From the NCBI GenBank assembly GCA_946902875.1, contig OX336338.1, forward strand, positions 8,671,971-8,735,970: DNA of 64,000 nucleotides, read 5' to 3'. The notes beneath the pieces are model-generated. The model was not told the origin of the DNA, did not search any database, and was given only the letters and a program-made list of their open reading frames with translations. The position numbers were made by a program, and so were the translations under genes. Shown one piece after another: positions 41,953 through 51,727 of this stretch. This DNA is from Nematopogon swammerdamellus. Taxonomy: Eukaryota; Arthropoda; Insecta; Lepidoptera; Adelidae. The number at the start of each line of letters is the position of its first letter. Within the stretch, counting starts at the first letter, position 1.

Positions 41953-42009
41953 GACGTGCGGTCTGCACTAAGCTGTACATAAAACATAGATAACTATTTA
42001 AAATCCACA

Positions 42010-42276
42010 GTGTTTGAGTCAATAGAGATGGCGGCGGGTTACAGCGCGCAGCTCAGCCGCGCCCTCCGCGGCCGGATCGGCACCACCGCAGCCGCAGGAA
42101 GTGCCCGGTCGGGCGTCGAACCTCGAACCGGTCGGTCCAAGGTTATGTATTCGACGGACGCGGCTCACCGCCGCGCGCCGGTCTGGCGGTCGCCAGCTGA
42201 TCATCTATCTGATTTAGAAACCTTCCTGGAAAATATAGGTCTTTTGACGATACCGAAAAATTTAAAAACATATTAA
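42010..42276 (+). CDS. GC-rich ORF or candidate exon, 88 aa
   Basis: The block 42028-42205 is far richer in G+C than its neighbours. The plus frame reads MAAGYSAQLSRALRGRIG...VEPRTGRSKVMYSTD and ends ETFLENIGLLTIP. An AG acceptor-like 'aaatccacag' lies just upstream. On the minus strand the same block has an open stretch (FLNQIDDQLATARPARG) between 'ttttccag' and 'gcggtgagc', so the coding strand is unresolved. No family recognised. Confidence 0.3.
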   Translation: MFESIEMAAGYSAQLSRALRGRIGTTAAAGSARSGVEPRTGRSKVMYSTDAAHRRAPVWRSPADHLSDLETFLENIGLLTIPKNLKTY

Positions 42277-42297
42277 GTGAGAACGTTGCTCACACAC

Positions 42298-42655
42298 AGA
42301 GGGTTCCGTAGCCATATGTTCCTTCTTGCTGCACGTATAGCGAGTGTAGCAATCACGCAGTCGCACTCTCATGTATCTCGCGTATCACGCCATTTATCTG
42401 TGAGCGTTCATACTTTGAAGTTAAGATGTTTGGATAATTCGGTAGATAGCGCTCTTCTGCATATATTATTATAATACTTGTATTATTTTTTGCTTTTGGG
42501 TTTCCGTACTGGGTACGGAAGCTTATTTATTACTAAACCTACGCCGTCTGTCTGTCTCTCTGTACGTCTGTCCGATGGCTGTATCTTTGGAATCGTAATA
42601 GCTAGCCTGTTTAAATTTTCCCAGAATACGTGTTATTATGTCGGATATATCAACA
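42298..42655 (-). repeat. Rep-H, rearranged
   Basis: 'gggttccgtagccatatgtt' at 42300 and 'gggtttccgtactgggtacg' at 42498, a (ctgt)n block at 42548-42575, then 'atcgtaatagctagcctgtt' and 'aattttcccagaatacgtg'. Confidence 0.55.
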
Positions 42656-42975
42656 CATATCACACACGCTAAATCCCGACAATCGGGGTAAGCAGAGTAA
42701 TCGGTGTTGTGCTGCAAGAACACAGGTAAATTACAGCACAACACCGACCACCACGTTTCGCAAAGTATTCGAACAAGATTCAATCGATCAAGCAGCAAGT
42801 AAGGCACGAAGACCCACCTGCTGCATGACTCGGTGGAAGTACCGTGCCAAGGTGAGAGGTGGCGAGCCTGTCGCCCTTTAGCACGGCATCTTGCTCTTAT
42901 CCCTTAGTCGCCTTTTACAACATGCATGGGGAGAGATGCAGTGGGGCTATTCTTTTTAAGTACCGGCCGCACACA
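42655..42975 (+). repeat. Rep-B, full length and best-preserved copy
   Basis: It runs from 'atatcacacacgctaaatcc' and 'aatcggggtaagcagagtaa' through 'ttacagcacaacaccgacca', 'gacccacctgctgcatgact', 'cgccctttagcacggcatct' and 'ggagagatgcagtggggcta' to 'ttaagtaccggccgcacac', about 320 bp. Within it, 'gtgttgtgctgcaagaac...ttacagcacaacac' is an inverted repeat. No ORF is conserved among copies. Confidence 0.75.
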
Positions 42976-43011
42976 ACAAATAATAAAAATATAAAAATGA
43001 AAATAGTAAAA

Positions 43012-43104
43012 TACTTGGCCGGTTTTTTTTATTATTTGTTGGCATATCCGCCACCCACTATAAAACATATTCTATGAACATTTCAACCGGCTACCTATTA
43101 CGGT
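43012..43104 (+). repeat. Rep-H internal fragment
   Basis: 'ttggccggttttttttatta', 'aaacatattctatgaacatt' and 'ccggctacctattacggt'. Confidence 0.55.
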
Positions 43105-43362
43105 GGCTAGGGAAAGGCTATTAACCCGCTATTTGAAGATCCGTGGATTATAGGAATAGGGAAAAATATTCCCCGTAAGCCCGCTCCACACCTTTGCAGT
43201 GCGGCACAAGAACGATTTGGAGAATCGTACAGTTCGAAGAACTCTTCTGTGGACTACAAAGGAGTGTACCGCAAGAGTATGGCGAGTTTGGCGAACATCA
43301 GGAGGAGGAATGAGTGCAGCGAGTTCGTCAGAGCAGCGGCCATAGTAGTACCAATAAAACTG
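43105..43362 (-). pseudogene. LINE-D C-terminal fragment
   Basis: The minus strand reads RFSKSFLCRTAKVWSGLTGN followed by IFPYSYNPRIFK, a readable LINE ORF C-terminus homologous to 14459-14740. It abuts Rep-H abruptly on the left, indicating truncation or rearrangement. Confidence 0.65.
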
Positions 43363-43428
43363 GCTCAATGAATCAACGATGCGTCTGTAATTTAATGGTT
43401 GACGTTCCTTTGTGAGTCAGTCAGTCAG

Positions 43429-43864
43429 TCAGTCAGCGTGTAAACGTCCACTGCTGGACATACGCCTCTCCAATTTTCCTCCAGTCCTCCCGGCCTTCAG
43501 CGGTACGGAACCACTGCTTTCCGCCGACGTACTTGATGTCGTCGTCCCACCTGGCGGGTGGTCTTCCCACACTCCGTTTTCCTGTCCACGGCCGCCAGTG
43601 TAGGACGCGGTTACTCCAACGGTCGTCGTCTCTTCGGCTGACGTGCCCAGCCCATTGCCACTTGAGCTTAGACACCCGGTATCCAATATCGACTACTTCG
43701 GTGCGTCGGCGGATTGCCTCGTTACGCACCATATCACGTAGCGTTATTCCCAGCATGGCTCGCTCCATTGCTCGCTGGGCAACTTTCAACCTTTGGACAA
43801 CACCGACCGTCAGCGTACACGTTTCACACCCGTACGTCATAACTTTGTGAGTACAGAGTCGCAA
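43429..43864 (-). pseudogene. RTE-clade LINE reverse transcriptase C-terminus, 143 codons
   Basis: A readable frame starts in the RT thumb and ends with the typical RTE tail: TYGCETCTLTVGVVQRLKVA, QRAMERAMLGITLRDMVRNE, SKLKWQWAGHVSRRDDDRWS, GKRSVGRPPARWDDDIK, GEAYVQQW. The polymerase palm and endonuclease are missing upstream, so this is a 5'-truncated insertion. A (tcag)n run after the stop, antisense at 43418-43436, is the element's short 3' tail. Confidence 0.85.
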
Positions 43865-44380
43865 ATGAGGCGAAAAGCTCGTCGCTGAATAGAATCCAAG
43901 GCTGAAAGAAGCTATTCAGGGGTACCCTCCCAAACATGAATGCAATATTTAGACTGGCTGCCCTTGAAAGTAGCTTGGAGAGGAAACGAATAAGGCTTAT
44001 AGTAGGGAAGGCGCAAGCTTGCGTCTTGAATATATTGAAGTTGACCAAGACAAGAAGTCCGCCAAGAGGATATTAGCTCTCTTAGATTAGGTCAACTTGA
44101 GCAACAGTGCCGCGTCTGGCATTTGCCTGCCGAAGCATATCTATACTCTACATAATATTTGCTATATCATAGCAAAAATGAATGAGCAAATTTAAGCAAT
44201 TTACTCTGTCGAACGTCGAAGGCGTTGTCGCCCGAATGAATATTATAAAATTATTAATATCATTTTCAAATTTGTTTCATGCTAAAGGCAAATATAACTC
44301 CCAATTAGTGGGCAGCGGCGGCGGCTGAATTCATTGTGTAAATTAATAGCTATTTGGGATAATTACAAACGAGTAGGTAC
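43865..44380. other. unassigned
   Basis: No clear feature. The left 200 bp has balanced composition and could be degraded element sequence. Confidence 0.3.
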
Positions 44381-44383
44381 TGT

Positions 44384-44512
44384 GTGGAGCCGGTACTTAA
44401 AAAGAATAGCACAACTGTATCTCTCCCCGTGCATAGTACCCTCCATCGTAAAAGGCGTCTAAGGAATAAGGACAAGATTCAAGGCTAAAGGGCGACAGGT
44501 TAGCCATCACAC
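44384..44512 (-). repeat. Rep-B end fragment
   Basis: 'gtactgtgtggagccggtac', 'ttaaaaagaatagcacaact', 'gtaaaaggcgtctaaggaat' and 'aaagggcgacaggttagcc', inverted relative to 42655-42975. Confidence 0.65.
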
Positions 44513-44740
44513 AAATTTCCATATTTCTAACTTTAAAAATTATGTACTTCAATACAAACTTTAATCCCATATTTAATCCCCTTAGGGCACGAATTAAAAA
44601 AAAACTTTCTTAGTTGCTCACCTACGTCATAATAATATGGAACTGATATGCAAATTTGCATGCTTCTAGACCCATCGGTTTAGGCTGTGCGTTGTCAGAG
44701 AGCGTTAAGAATTTTGTATTATGTAGAGTTATCTTCTCGA
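44512..44740 (+). repeat. Rep-J second half
   Basis: 'caaatttccatatttctaac', 'aatacaaactttaatcccat', 'tgcttctagacccatcggtt' and 'taggctgtgcgttgtcag'. Confidence 0.6.
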
Positions 44741-45359
44741 ACAGAGAAAATTTACAATTAATTTATTCGTGCTTGATAGTGAATTCTTTCTGGCTCAGTT
44801 GATTTAAAACAAATCTAAAGAAATTTTTATATTATGTGTAAGTATTAGAAATTGAAAAAAAAACACTTATTTTTTATGATATTGTCGTCGACTTATTGTC
44901 GTCGTCAGATAAAAATGTTTTTATATTATGCAAAGTAATATCTTTGATATTATGCAAGTTTAATATGTCAAATGATGATGACGAATGATAGATGGCGTTG
45001 TCATGGGTTTGAATTTTTTCGAATGTAGTACCAAAGAGTTTGTATTACGTCGCTACGCTCAGCGACGTAATACGAACTCTTTGTGTATTACGACAGAGCA
45101 TCGAATGCCGCGCGCGCCCCCTCCTAGAGACGCCCTGAGCGCGATTTCCCTACAACGCCGTTGAAGCCTGTGGGCTTATGACTTACATATATGTGTTGTG
45201 CGTGTGCATTTGTTTTGTGCGTGTGCCTAACTTGCTCCTCTTTGTGTGTAGTGTCGATTCTAACACACACACACATACACAGAGCTAGCAGCACTGCGTG
45301 CTGTTATTGGGTTTCAAATATTATTATTACTTTCGCCTCTAGAGAGGCGGCGCTACTAA
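44741..45359. other. unassigned, with one long hairpin
   Basis: Contains the 23-bp inverted repeat at 45032-45083 listed separately, GC-rich 'gccgcgcgcgccccctccta' at 45107, and GT/AC-rich words at 45190-45285. No gene seen. Confidence 0.35.
45032..45083. repeat. 23-bp inverted repeat, 6-nt loop
   Basis: 'caaagagtttgtattacgtc' + 'gct' pairs with 'agc' + 'gacgtaatacgaactctttg' (one mismatch) around 'acgctc'. Similar in design to 7194-7240 and 47767-47818. Confidence 0.7.
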
Positions 45360-45367
45360 CTTCACTG

Positions 45368-46965
45368 CAGTGGCGTGCCTTCCATAGAAGCCCAAAAGCC
45401 GGGCTTGCCCTAAGATTTTTGATTGGTAAAAATATTTAAATCGATATTTCATTCGAAAAACACAAATATTTTTTATATAAATTCTCCGCAACATGCCTTG
45501 CCCGCGCCGCCGCCGTGCCACCATGCGACAGCCAGATGTGTGCATCGGTCAGCCGGCCGGCTACGCCCGCCCCGCCCGCTGTGCGTGCACCCTTAAAACC
45601 ATTCATTTGTCTACTATTTCTTCCTGTTAAATGAGTAATCGCGCGTAACACATACAGTTTCATTAGGAGTGATCTGTCTCTTTCTTTCGCAAGGGCTTGC
45701 AGCGAGGCTTATGCTGTCCTTTTCGCGCTCATGCATGGATGCATAGAGAACTATATATGTTTAACACAAAATACGTGCTTATATGTCGGCAATTTGTATG
45801 AGCTCGTAAGCCTGCCTACACTTGAAGCTCGTGCAAACTAGTTGAATTTGCAGCACTGATTAGAAATGGCTAACTTCAAGATTGTTTGTCGTTCATTCCT
45901 TCTTCCTTGCGTCGCACGATTTGAAAACGGAGCATTTTGTGGTGAAGTTTTGTTTTGTGAGTGAGTTGATATGATAGTTATGTGAGTAAATATAATATTT
46001 GAACAATGTGTGCCTCCGATGTAGTTGGTTGTTCAGGTATGAAGTGTGTGGAGCAGTTACTGGTATGTGATACTTTCTCTCTTTTACCATAGAAAAGAAG
46101 AGGCTGCAAAAATATTTTTAAGAAATGTTCGAATAAATGTGCAATGACGCGTTACTAAACAAAACAATTCCCCGCCTAAAGTCCAAAAAAAAAAATTTCG
46201 CACGTGCAAAACTGAATTTACCAGCATTTTTAATGAAATCGTGAACACATTCAGACAAATTAACGACAGATCCTATGCATGCAGATTCGATACTGTAATA
46301 TGTTTCAACCTAAGCTCTTTCAGTTGCTAAATTTAAAAAATTATGAAAACTTTGAAATCACTTTTTCTTCTACCTAACTAATTCGATTCTTTGCTCGAGA
46401 ATTACGGAACCTACCTACTTTGATAGTCCTGTTTTAAAAAGAAAAAATAAACCTTAACGATGATTTTACAGAATTACTGAAATTAGTGTACCTCATTGTC
46501 ACCATACCTGCAACTAGTTTATCTGCGGAGCGCCCTGGCGCCAATTATCAGCTTTCAAACGGATTCATATAGGTACTTACCTACATATTACCTAAGAAAT
46601 ATACCTAAAAGGTCGAGAGCATAGAGCAAAAAAGTCCGGTCTTGGCGCGGGCGGTGTGGCCCGATCGTTGTTCTGTGGTTGAGAGCTTCTTTTAGATCTA
46701 TCAATAATTGCAATAGCAAAATCGCTTGTACTGAAACTTAAACGAGGAACTTTCCATGAAGACGTAATTGAATTAGAAAATAAAAAAATAGTAACTTAAA
46801 AAATATGTTACATGCTTTTCGTGAGCTTTGTGTATATTCATGCCAACGAAGAAAGGAAGACAGACACTATACTATACATGCTATGTCCTCGTCTATAGAA
46901 ACAGGTAATTATCATACATTTTTGAAGAGGGCATGCCTAACCTAAAAACTCTAGGCACGCCACTG
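45368..46965 (+). mobile_element. hAT transposon with perfect 8-bp TSD, decayed
   Basis: Terminal inverted repeat CAGTGGCGTGCCT (13 bp) lies at both ends, flanked by the perfect 8-bp target duplication CTTCACTG (45360-45367 and 46966-46973). Both are diagnostic of the hAT superfamily. At 1598 bp it is far shorter than autonomous hAT elements. The left part has a GC-rich block (45490-45590) and the right part a transposase C-terminus relic. Confidence 0.9.
46230..46795 (+). pseudogene. hAT transposase C-terminal relic
   Basis: Broken plus-strand frames carry pieces of the hAT dimerisation (C-terminal) region in order: NEIVNTFRQINDRSYACRF, FQPKLFQLLNLKNYENFE, ELLKLVYLIVTIPATSLSAE followed by R, and SLVLKLKRGTFHEDVIE. 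The 'LLKL--LI-TIPATS-SAER' block is the hallmark. Intervening stops and shifts show it is dead. The N-terminal DNA-binding and catalytic parts are gone. Confidence 0.8.
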
Positions 46966-46974
46966 CTTCACTGC

Positions 46975-47250
46975 TCTGTGTGTAGGACGATATTTAGGCC
47001 GGGTGAATGGTGTGCGCCGAGGTTCCAGATGTATGATGATTTCCAGGTACTTAGATCTATTTCTTTGAGTGGTCGGCTGAATGATGTGGACGGTGATGCT
47101 TTGATTGAATTGTGTTTGATGGTTTCGGCAGTGTGTGGGGATAGGAAGAGGCGAGTTTACTGAGTTACATGTGAATCTGTGGTGATTCATCCTAATGTGT
47201 AGTGCGGATTGATGGTTGAGCCTATGTAGAATGAGGTGTAATGACGGCGT
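46975..47250. other. unassigned
   Basis: Host flank of the hAT insertion. A 76-codon plus frame (46933-47163) crosses the hAT right end and so is not an ancestral gene. Confidence 0.35.
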
Positions 47251-47263
47251 TCCAAGATGTTTT

Positions 47264-47614
47264 TTTTTTTATGGAAACTGACTCGGTTGGCTACATCACC
47301 CACAACATCCGTGATGTCAGCCCATAACACCGGGTGAACTTGGTGCCACGTCAGTGCATCCCTTCGGTCGTGCCGGCTACACTGAACTGGACGGAAAACA
47401 CAAACTATTTACATAGCCGTTTCGACCGACCTTTCGTTCAGTGCGGTGGTACCAACCCGGGCGGGTTAAACCCTACCACCTAGTGATATAAGAAGGGAGT
47501 CATATCCCTTAGTCGCCTTTTACGACATACACGGGGAGAGATGCAGTGGGGCTATTCTTTTAAAGTATCGGCCCCACACGGTACACACCGGCCCCACACA
47601 CATGTACACGCATG
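47264..47614 (-). mobile_element. A/B chimeric SINE, longest, with TSD
   Basis: Same architecture as 23637-23958. It is flanked by a direct repeat AAGATGTTTT (47254-47263 and 47615-47624). The head extends beyond Rep-B's 'accgtgtggggccgatactt' with a second 'gtgtggggccggtgtg' and 'catgcgtgtaca'. This is probably the most complete 5' end of the chimera. Confidence 0.85.
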
Positions 47615-47766
47615 AAGATGTTTTACAGGTTGAGTATGGATGGATGTGACATGTATGATTGCGTGGAGTATCTAAAAATCTAAAGTAATCAACTTATAAA
47701 TTAACAAATTAAATGTTAACAATATTACTTTCATAATTTTTTTTTAAACGAAGAAAAAGGGGGCCT

Positions 47767-47818
47767 ATCGCACCCCCGACGCTTAACTGGGGCACCAGTT
47801 AAGCGTCGGGGGTGCGAT
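47767..47818. repeat. perfect 24-bp inverted repeat, 4-nt loop
   Basis: 'atcgcacccccgacgcttaa' + 'ctgg' and its exact complement, around 'ggca'. The 'cccccgacgc' core is that of Rep-C, so this may be a minimal Rep-C palindrome. Confidence 0.8.
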
Positions 47819-47859
47819 GGGAGCGCTAAGGTAAGCAGGTAAGTAGATGTAGGAATTAT

Positions 47860-48215
47860 TATCATGGAACCTGACCTGATTGCCTATCATACTACACCAG
47901 TAAGGTCAGCTCGTGTACGAATTTTGATCTAGGTGCCAAGTCAATGCTTCTCTTTGGTCGTGCCGGCTAAACTGAACTGCACAGAAAACCCGAATTATTT
48001 TCATATACGCTTTCATTCAGTGGTATTAATCCGAATGTGTTGATTAAACTCTATCTATTATTTATAGATAGGGTTAGGGTATATGTGTAGTCCGAACAAC
48101 GGCCAGCCTCAACGGTAGAACCATCACCCATCCAAAGTCGGACAGGACAAGACATTCCTTTGGCGATCAAAAGCCTAAGCATCGCACCGCCGAACTACAT
48201 TTACAATTATTAGGT
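47860..48215 (-). mobile_element. SINE-A, highly diverged, full length
   Basis: 'catggaacctgacctgattg', 'gtaaggtcagctcgtgtacg', 'caagtcaatgcttctctttg' and 'cgtgccggctaaactgaact' for the body. The head remnant '...cggtagaaccatcaccca' + 'tccaaagtcggacaggac' keeps a faint 5S-like part. Probably the oldest copy here. Confidence 0.6.
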
Positions 48216-48499
48216 TGACAATTACCTACATCTATCATATAAAAAATTAATAATAAATATTTGTTTGTTCGTTCGTTCGTCTTCTATGCGTTGCTAAACC
48301 GTTCATTGGATTACGATAAAAGTTTAGGTCAATTGTTGTGGCCGCTCCTGGGAAGATTCCTGACAAAAAAGCTAGACCACATTATAAAACCTACCTAATT
48401 CTATCTCAATTTCTTGGGGTGATATGGGCCCATGCGCCATAGAGCCTTGCTCAATTGCAAAACGGTTGTACCACATAATACGTAAATTATGAAGAAACT
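48216..48499. other. unassigned
   Basis: 'cgtctt...gttgctaaaccgttcattgg' and 'attgtggccgctcctgggaa' look repeat-like, but no family was matched. Confidence 0.3.
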
Positions 48500-48645
48500 A
48501 GATAGATAGATAGATAGCAATACTTTATTGCTCCAAAAACATTTTACAGAAACAAACGATAAGTAATTTACGTGAGGGGCAAAGGCGGACTTATGCCTTA
48601 TAGGGATTTCTCCCAGTCAACCTTTGGATGTTTTAGAGTCGTATG
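48500..48645 (-). pseudogene. LINE 3' end with (TATC)n tail
   Basis: (gata)n at 48500-48518 followed by 'gcaatactttattgctccaa' is, on the minus strand, 'ggagcaataaagtattgc' + (tatc)n. The adjoining 'ttctcccagtcaacctttgg' is shared with position 245. Confidence 0.6.
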
Positions 48646-48935
48646 TTGTGAGATATAAGTAGGTAGTAGTAAAAGATTTGAATGTGGAATGTAAAATAGG
48701 TATAATATAAGTTCTTTACTGGTGTTGTAAAAAAAATTTGTATTTATGGAACATAACTATGACAAACTATAATATATGACAACCAATATGGTAATTAGTG
48801 AACCGCATGCCGGCACTGTGAAACGACTATGTAGGTACCAGCCGCGTGACCGCTGACCCGGACTTACCCTTACAAAAGCCAAGTGTAAGTCATTGTTATA
48901 GAATAACAAATACCAATATTTTGTAAGACAAAGAA
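48646..48935. other. unassigned
   Basis: No feature recognised. Confidence 0.3.
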
Positions 48936-49238
48936 ATGGCGACCCATTCAAATTATTCCAACTTTACTGTTGAAATTCCCATAAACAGGAAAATTATACC
49001 CTTCAACTTATTTCAAAGAAAACTAAACCATATTGTGCAGAAATCAAAGATGAAAATGGCCTGCTTCACTCTATTCGCGACATTAGCGGAAGGGTTCGAA
49101 CAATCCATTGTTCTAAGTTTATACTCAGGTAAGTTTACGCTTAAGTCACGTGCCAATGCGCTATATCACAGAACATGGAACCGCGCCCTTGCTTTACAAG
49201 AAGAGGCCAATGAGCTGTACACAGAGCAAGAAAACTAA
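48936..49238 (+). CDS. hypothetical ORF/candidate exon with perfect splice donor
   Basis: A 100-codon frame (MATHSNYSNFTVEIPINRKI ... FNLFQRKLNHIVQKSKMKM ... FATLAEGFEQSIVLSLYS). It contains a textbook 5' splice site, CTCAG|GTAAGTTT, after 49128. The coding part may therefore be 48936-49128 (64 codons plus one base), with the rest intronic. No domain recognised. A young retroelement is unlikely because no neighbouring text repeats in the window. Confidence 0.35.
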   Translation: MATHSNYSNFTVEIPINRKIIPFNLFQRKLNHIVQKSKMKMACFTLFATLAEGFEQSIVLSLYSGKFTLKSRANALYHRTWNRALALQEEANELYTEQEN

Positions 49239-49444
49239 CCGGGCAGCCGGGCCGGCAGTTGGAGGAAGACTGAAAACTGTCGGGCAAGACGGCTGCCCAT
49301 TGCTGTTCTGTGGAGCTGGTCATTGGCGTGTAATGTAATGTAATGTAATGACGAACATTTAAAATGCATGGAACAGCTTATTACTTGAATAACACTACGG
49401 TCAAATGCGTAGTACCCGTAACCGACGAGCATGCATGAAGAACA

Positions 49445-49690
49445 TTATGAGGGCTCAAGCTTAAGTGGCAGTGGGCTGGTCACGTCAGCCGAAGAGACGG
49501 CGAGTGGACAGGAAAACGAAATATTTGAAAACCACCCGACAGTTGGGACGACGACATCAAGTACCTACGCCGTCGGCAGAAATCAGTGATTCCGTATCGC
49601 TGAAGGCCGGGAGGACTGGAGGAAAATTTGAGAGGGACGCATTTCATCAGTGGACACAAGCACGCTGACCGACTGACTGACTGGCTCGGG
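49445..49690 (+). pseudogene. RTE LINE 3' fragment
   Basis: 'ctcaagcttaagtggcagtg', 'ggtcacgtcagccgaagaga', 'tgaaaaccacccgacagttg', 'ctgaaggccgggaggactgg' and 'gctgaccgactgactgactg'. Homologous (sense) to 43429-43690. Confidence 0.75.
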
Positions 49691-50239
49691 TAAAGATGGA
49701 AATATAAATATTCCGTACCTACTTAAATCTCCCTGTTAATTCGATTTTCTATACACATACTGAAGGTCCTCCCAAAAAGCCTTCATAGGGGTTCAGTTTT
49801 CCTGTTTGCAGTATTTCGAAACAGTTTCTCAGTAAACTTTTCTCGTTTGCAGTCTATTCATGAGGCGAGAGCTTTTTCAGCCCGTCCCGAATTTTCCTGT
49901 TTCATAATGAAGGAGGAAGAAGGCTATGAAAACTAACAAGTATTTATACCAGGCCTGAAAGAACGCCCCTTCCCCTTTAGCGTACGCTGAGGCGAACACA
50001 TAATGTTTTCACTATTTCATTATTTAGATACCTAAAACTACTTTTTAAACACGGCTTTGCTCGCATTAATGTCGGACTTGAAAAATAGTGGAGTAATAAA
50101 AGAATTTTTTAAAGTTCGAAGCTCGACAAACAGAATGACACCAGAATTATCAAAATCAGACCAGTCGTTTAGGCGCTAGAGTGGCCCTAACACAAATACA
50201 TACAAAGATAGGATATACGCAAACATTCAGGCTAAACAC
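49691..50239. other. unassigned
   Basis: 'cggctttgctcgcattaatg' at 50051 hints at a degraded Rep-F or RTE piece. Otherwise nothing. Confidence 0.3.
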
Positions 50240-50880
50240 ACCTCCTAAAACACCTCCTTTTGGGTTCACCATAGTCGGGTAAAAAATAAAAATAAAATCA
50301 CAAATTTAAAAGAAACCCCGACCCTTAAAAAGCCAAAAATAATTTCTGGTTACTTAATTAAAAGAGTCGGGGGACCGCTAAATAAATACCCGCGCAGCTT
50401 TGAGTTTTTATATTTTATTTACTTAGCGGTCCCCCGATTCCTTTAAGTAAATAAACTGAAATTATTTTTTACTTTTGGAGGGTCGGGAGTTTTAAAAACT
50501 TATAATTTAATTTTTATTTCAAGCTATTTAAAAAAAACCGCATCCAAATCGGTCCATCCGTGAGACGTAATTTTTTATTACTAACTGTACTTGATTACTA
50601 ACATCGCTAAGAACCATCGTGGTTAAATCAGCTTTCTAATAAAAAAACCCGCATCCAAATCGGTCCATCCGTGAGACGTAATTTTTTATTACTAACTGTA
50701 CTTGATTACTAACATCGCTAAGAACCATCGTGGTTAAATCAGCTTTCTAATAAAAAAACCCGCATCCAAATCCGTCCATCAGTTTGGCAGCTACGATGCA
50801 ATAGATAGACACATAGACAGACAGACAGACGGAGGTGTCAAACTTATAGTTATAACACCCATCCTTTTGCGTCGGGGTTA
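50240..50880 (-). repeat. Rep-C copy with central palindrome and 111-bp tandem duplication
   Basis: Positions 50318-50500 form a long palindrome: 'aaccccgacccttaaaaa', 'agagtcgggggaccgctaaa' against 'acttagcggtcccccgattc', 'gggtcgggagttttaaaa'. It is followed by a 111-bp unit ('gcatccaaatcggtccatcc' to 'aatcagctttctaataaaaa') repeated almost exactly twice plus a partial third. The end is (gaca)n and 'taacacccatccttttgcgt'. Confidence 0.75.
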
Positions 50881-51354
50881 AAAGTAGGCCATCTTTTTTA
50901 TTATCTATCTATATATCTGCTCAGTTCATGAATAAAGGCTAAATTATTTGTCCTACATATGTTGGCGCATATGTAGGACGTTTAAGCCCAATGAGTTTCT
51001 ACAAAAGTTTTGAACAGCCGAAACGGTGAGAGAGTAATCCAAATCCACCCCTGACGGACCCCGTCACCTATACTAATGCAAATAACGACGAAGTGCTACG
51101 GATTCCTTCACCGGAGCCATTGTTGAAGTCATAAAGACCTCACGCCATTGTACTCGCCGAGACAAAGCTACATTACTCGTAGAATGCAGAGAATGTAGAT
51201 ATATCAATTTCCAATATTATAAAGGGCAAATTGTGTCTATACTCATATTATGTAAATGTAAGCCGAAAACGACTGAACCGATTTACATGCAATTTTTACT
51301 AATGGAATTTGGCATATCACAGGATGGAACGGTGATGGATGAGCTACTAATTAT
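50881..51354. other. unassigned
   Basis: The inverted repeat 'gtcctacatatg'/'catatgtaggac' at 50950-50980 is perfect and short. No gene. Confidence 0.35.
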
Positions 51355-51727
51355 ATTTTTTTAATGGAAACTGACACGGTTGGCTACATAACCTACAAAA
51401 TCCGTGATGTCAGCCCGTAACACCGGGTAAACTAGGGGGCATGTCAGTGCTTTCCTTCATTTCATGTCGGCTACACTGAACTGGACGTAAAACACGAACT
51501 ATTTTCATAGCCGTTTCGATCGACGTTTCATTCAGTGTGGTGGTATCAACCCGGGCGGGATAAACCCTACCACCATTTAAGGTAACAAGGGAAGGGACCT
51601 ACAGTTTTACGCGGAATCCTAATGACGGTCAGACTTCAACGGTCGAGCGGTTACCCATCCAAGTACTGACCGCGCCCAAGTGTGCTTAACAACAGTTGAC
51701 CGACCGCACCACTGAGCTACAGAGGAA
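51355..51727 (-). mobile_element. SINE-A, full length
   Basis: 'atggaaactgacacggttgg' to the head 'gcggttacccatccaagtac', 'tgaccgcgcccaagtgtgct' and 'accgcaccactgagctac'. All parts (tail, body, 5S-like and A-box regions) are present. Confidence 0.8.

Noticed and set aside
43433..43850. Independent host genes on both strands at the RTE fragment
   Set aside because: The minus frame is an RTE LINE C-terminus; the plus frame is its shadow.
46933..47163. 76-codon plus-strand gene
   Set aside because: It crosses the hAT right terminus and target duplication, so it cannot predate the insertion; no domain.
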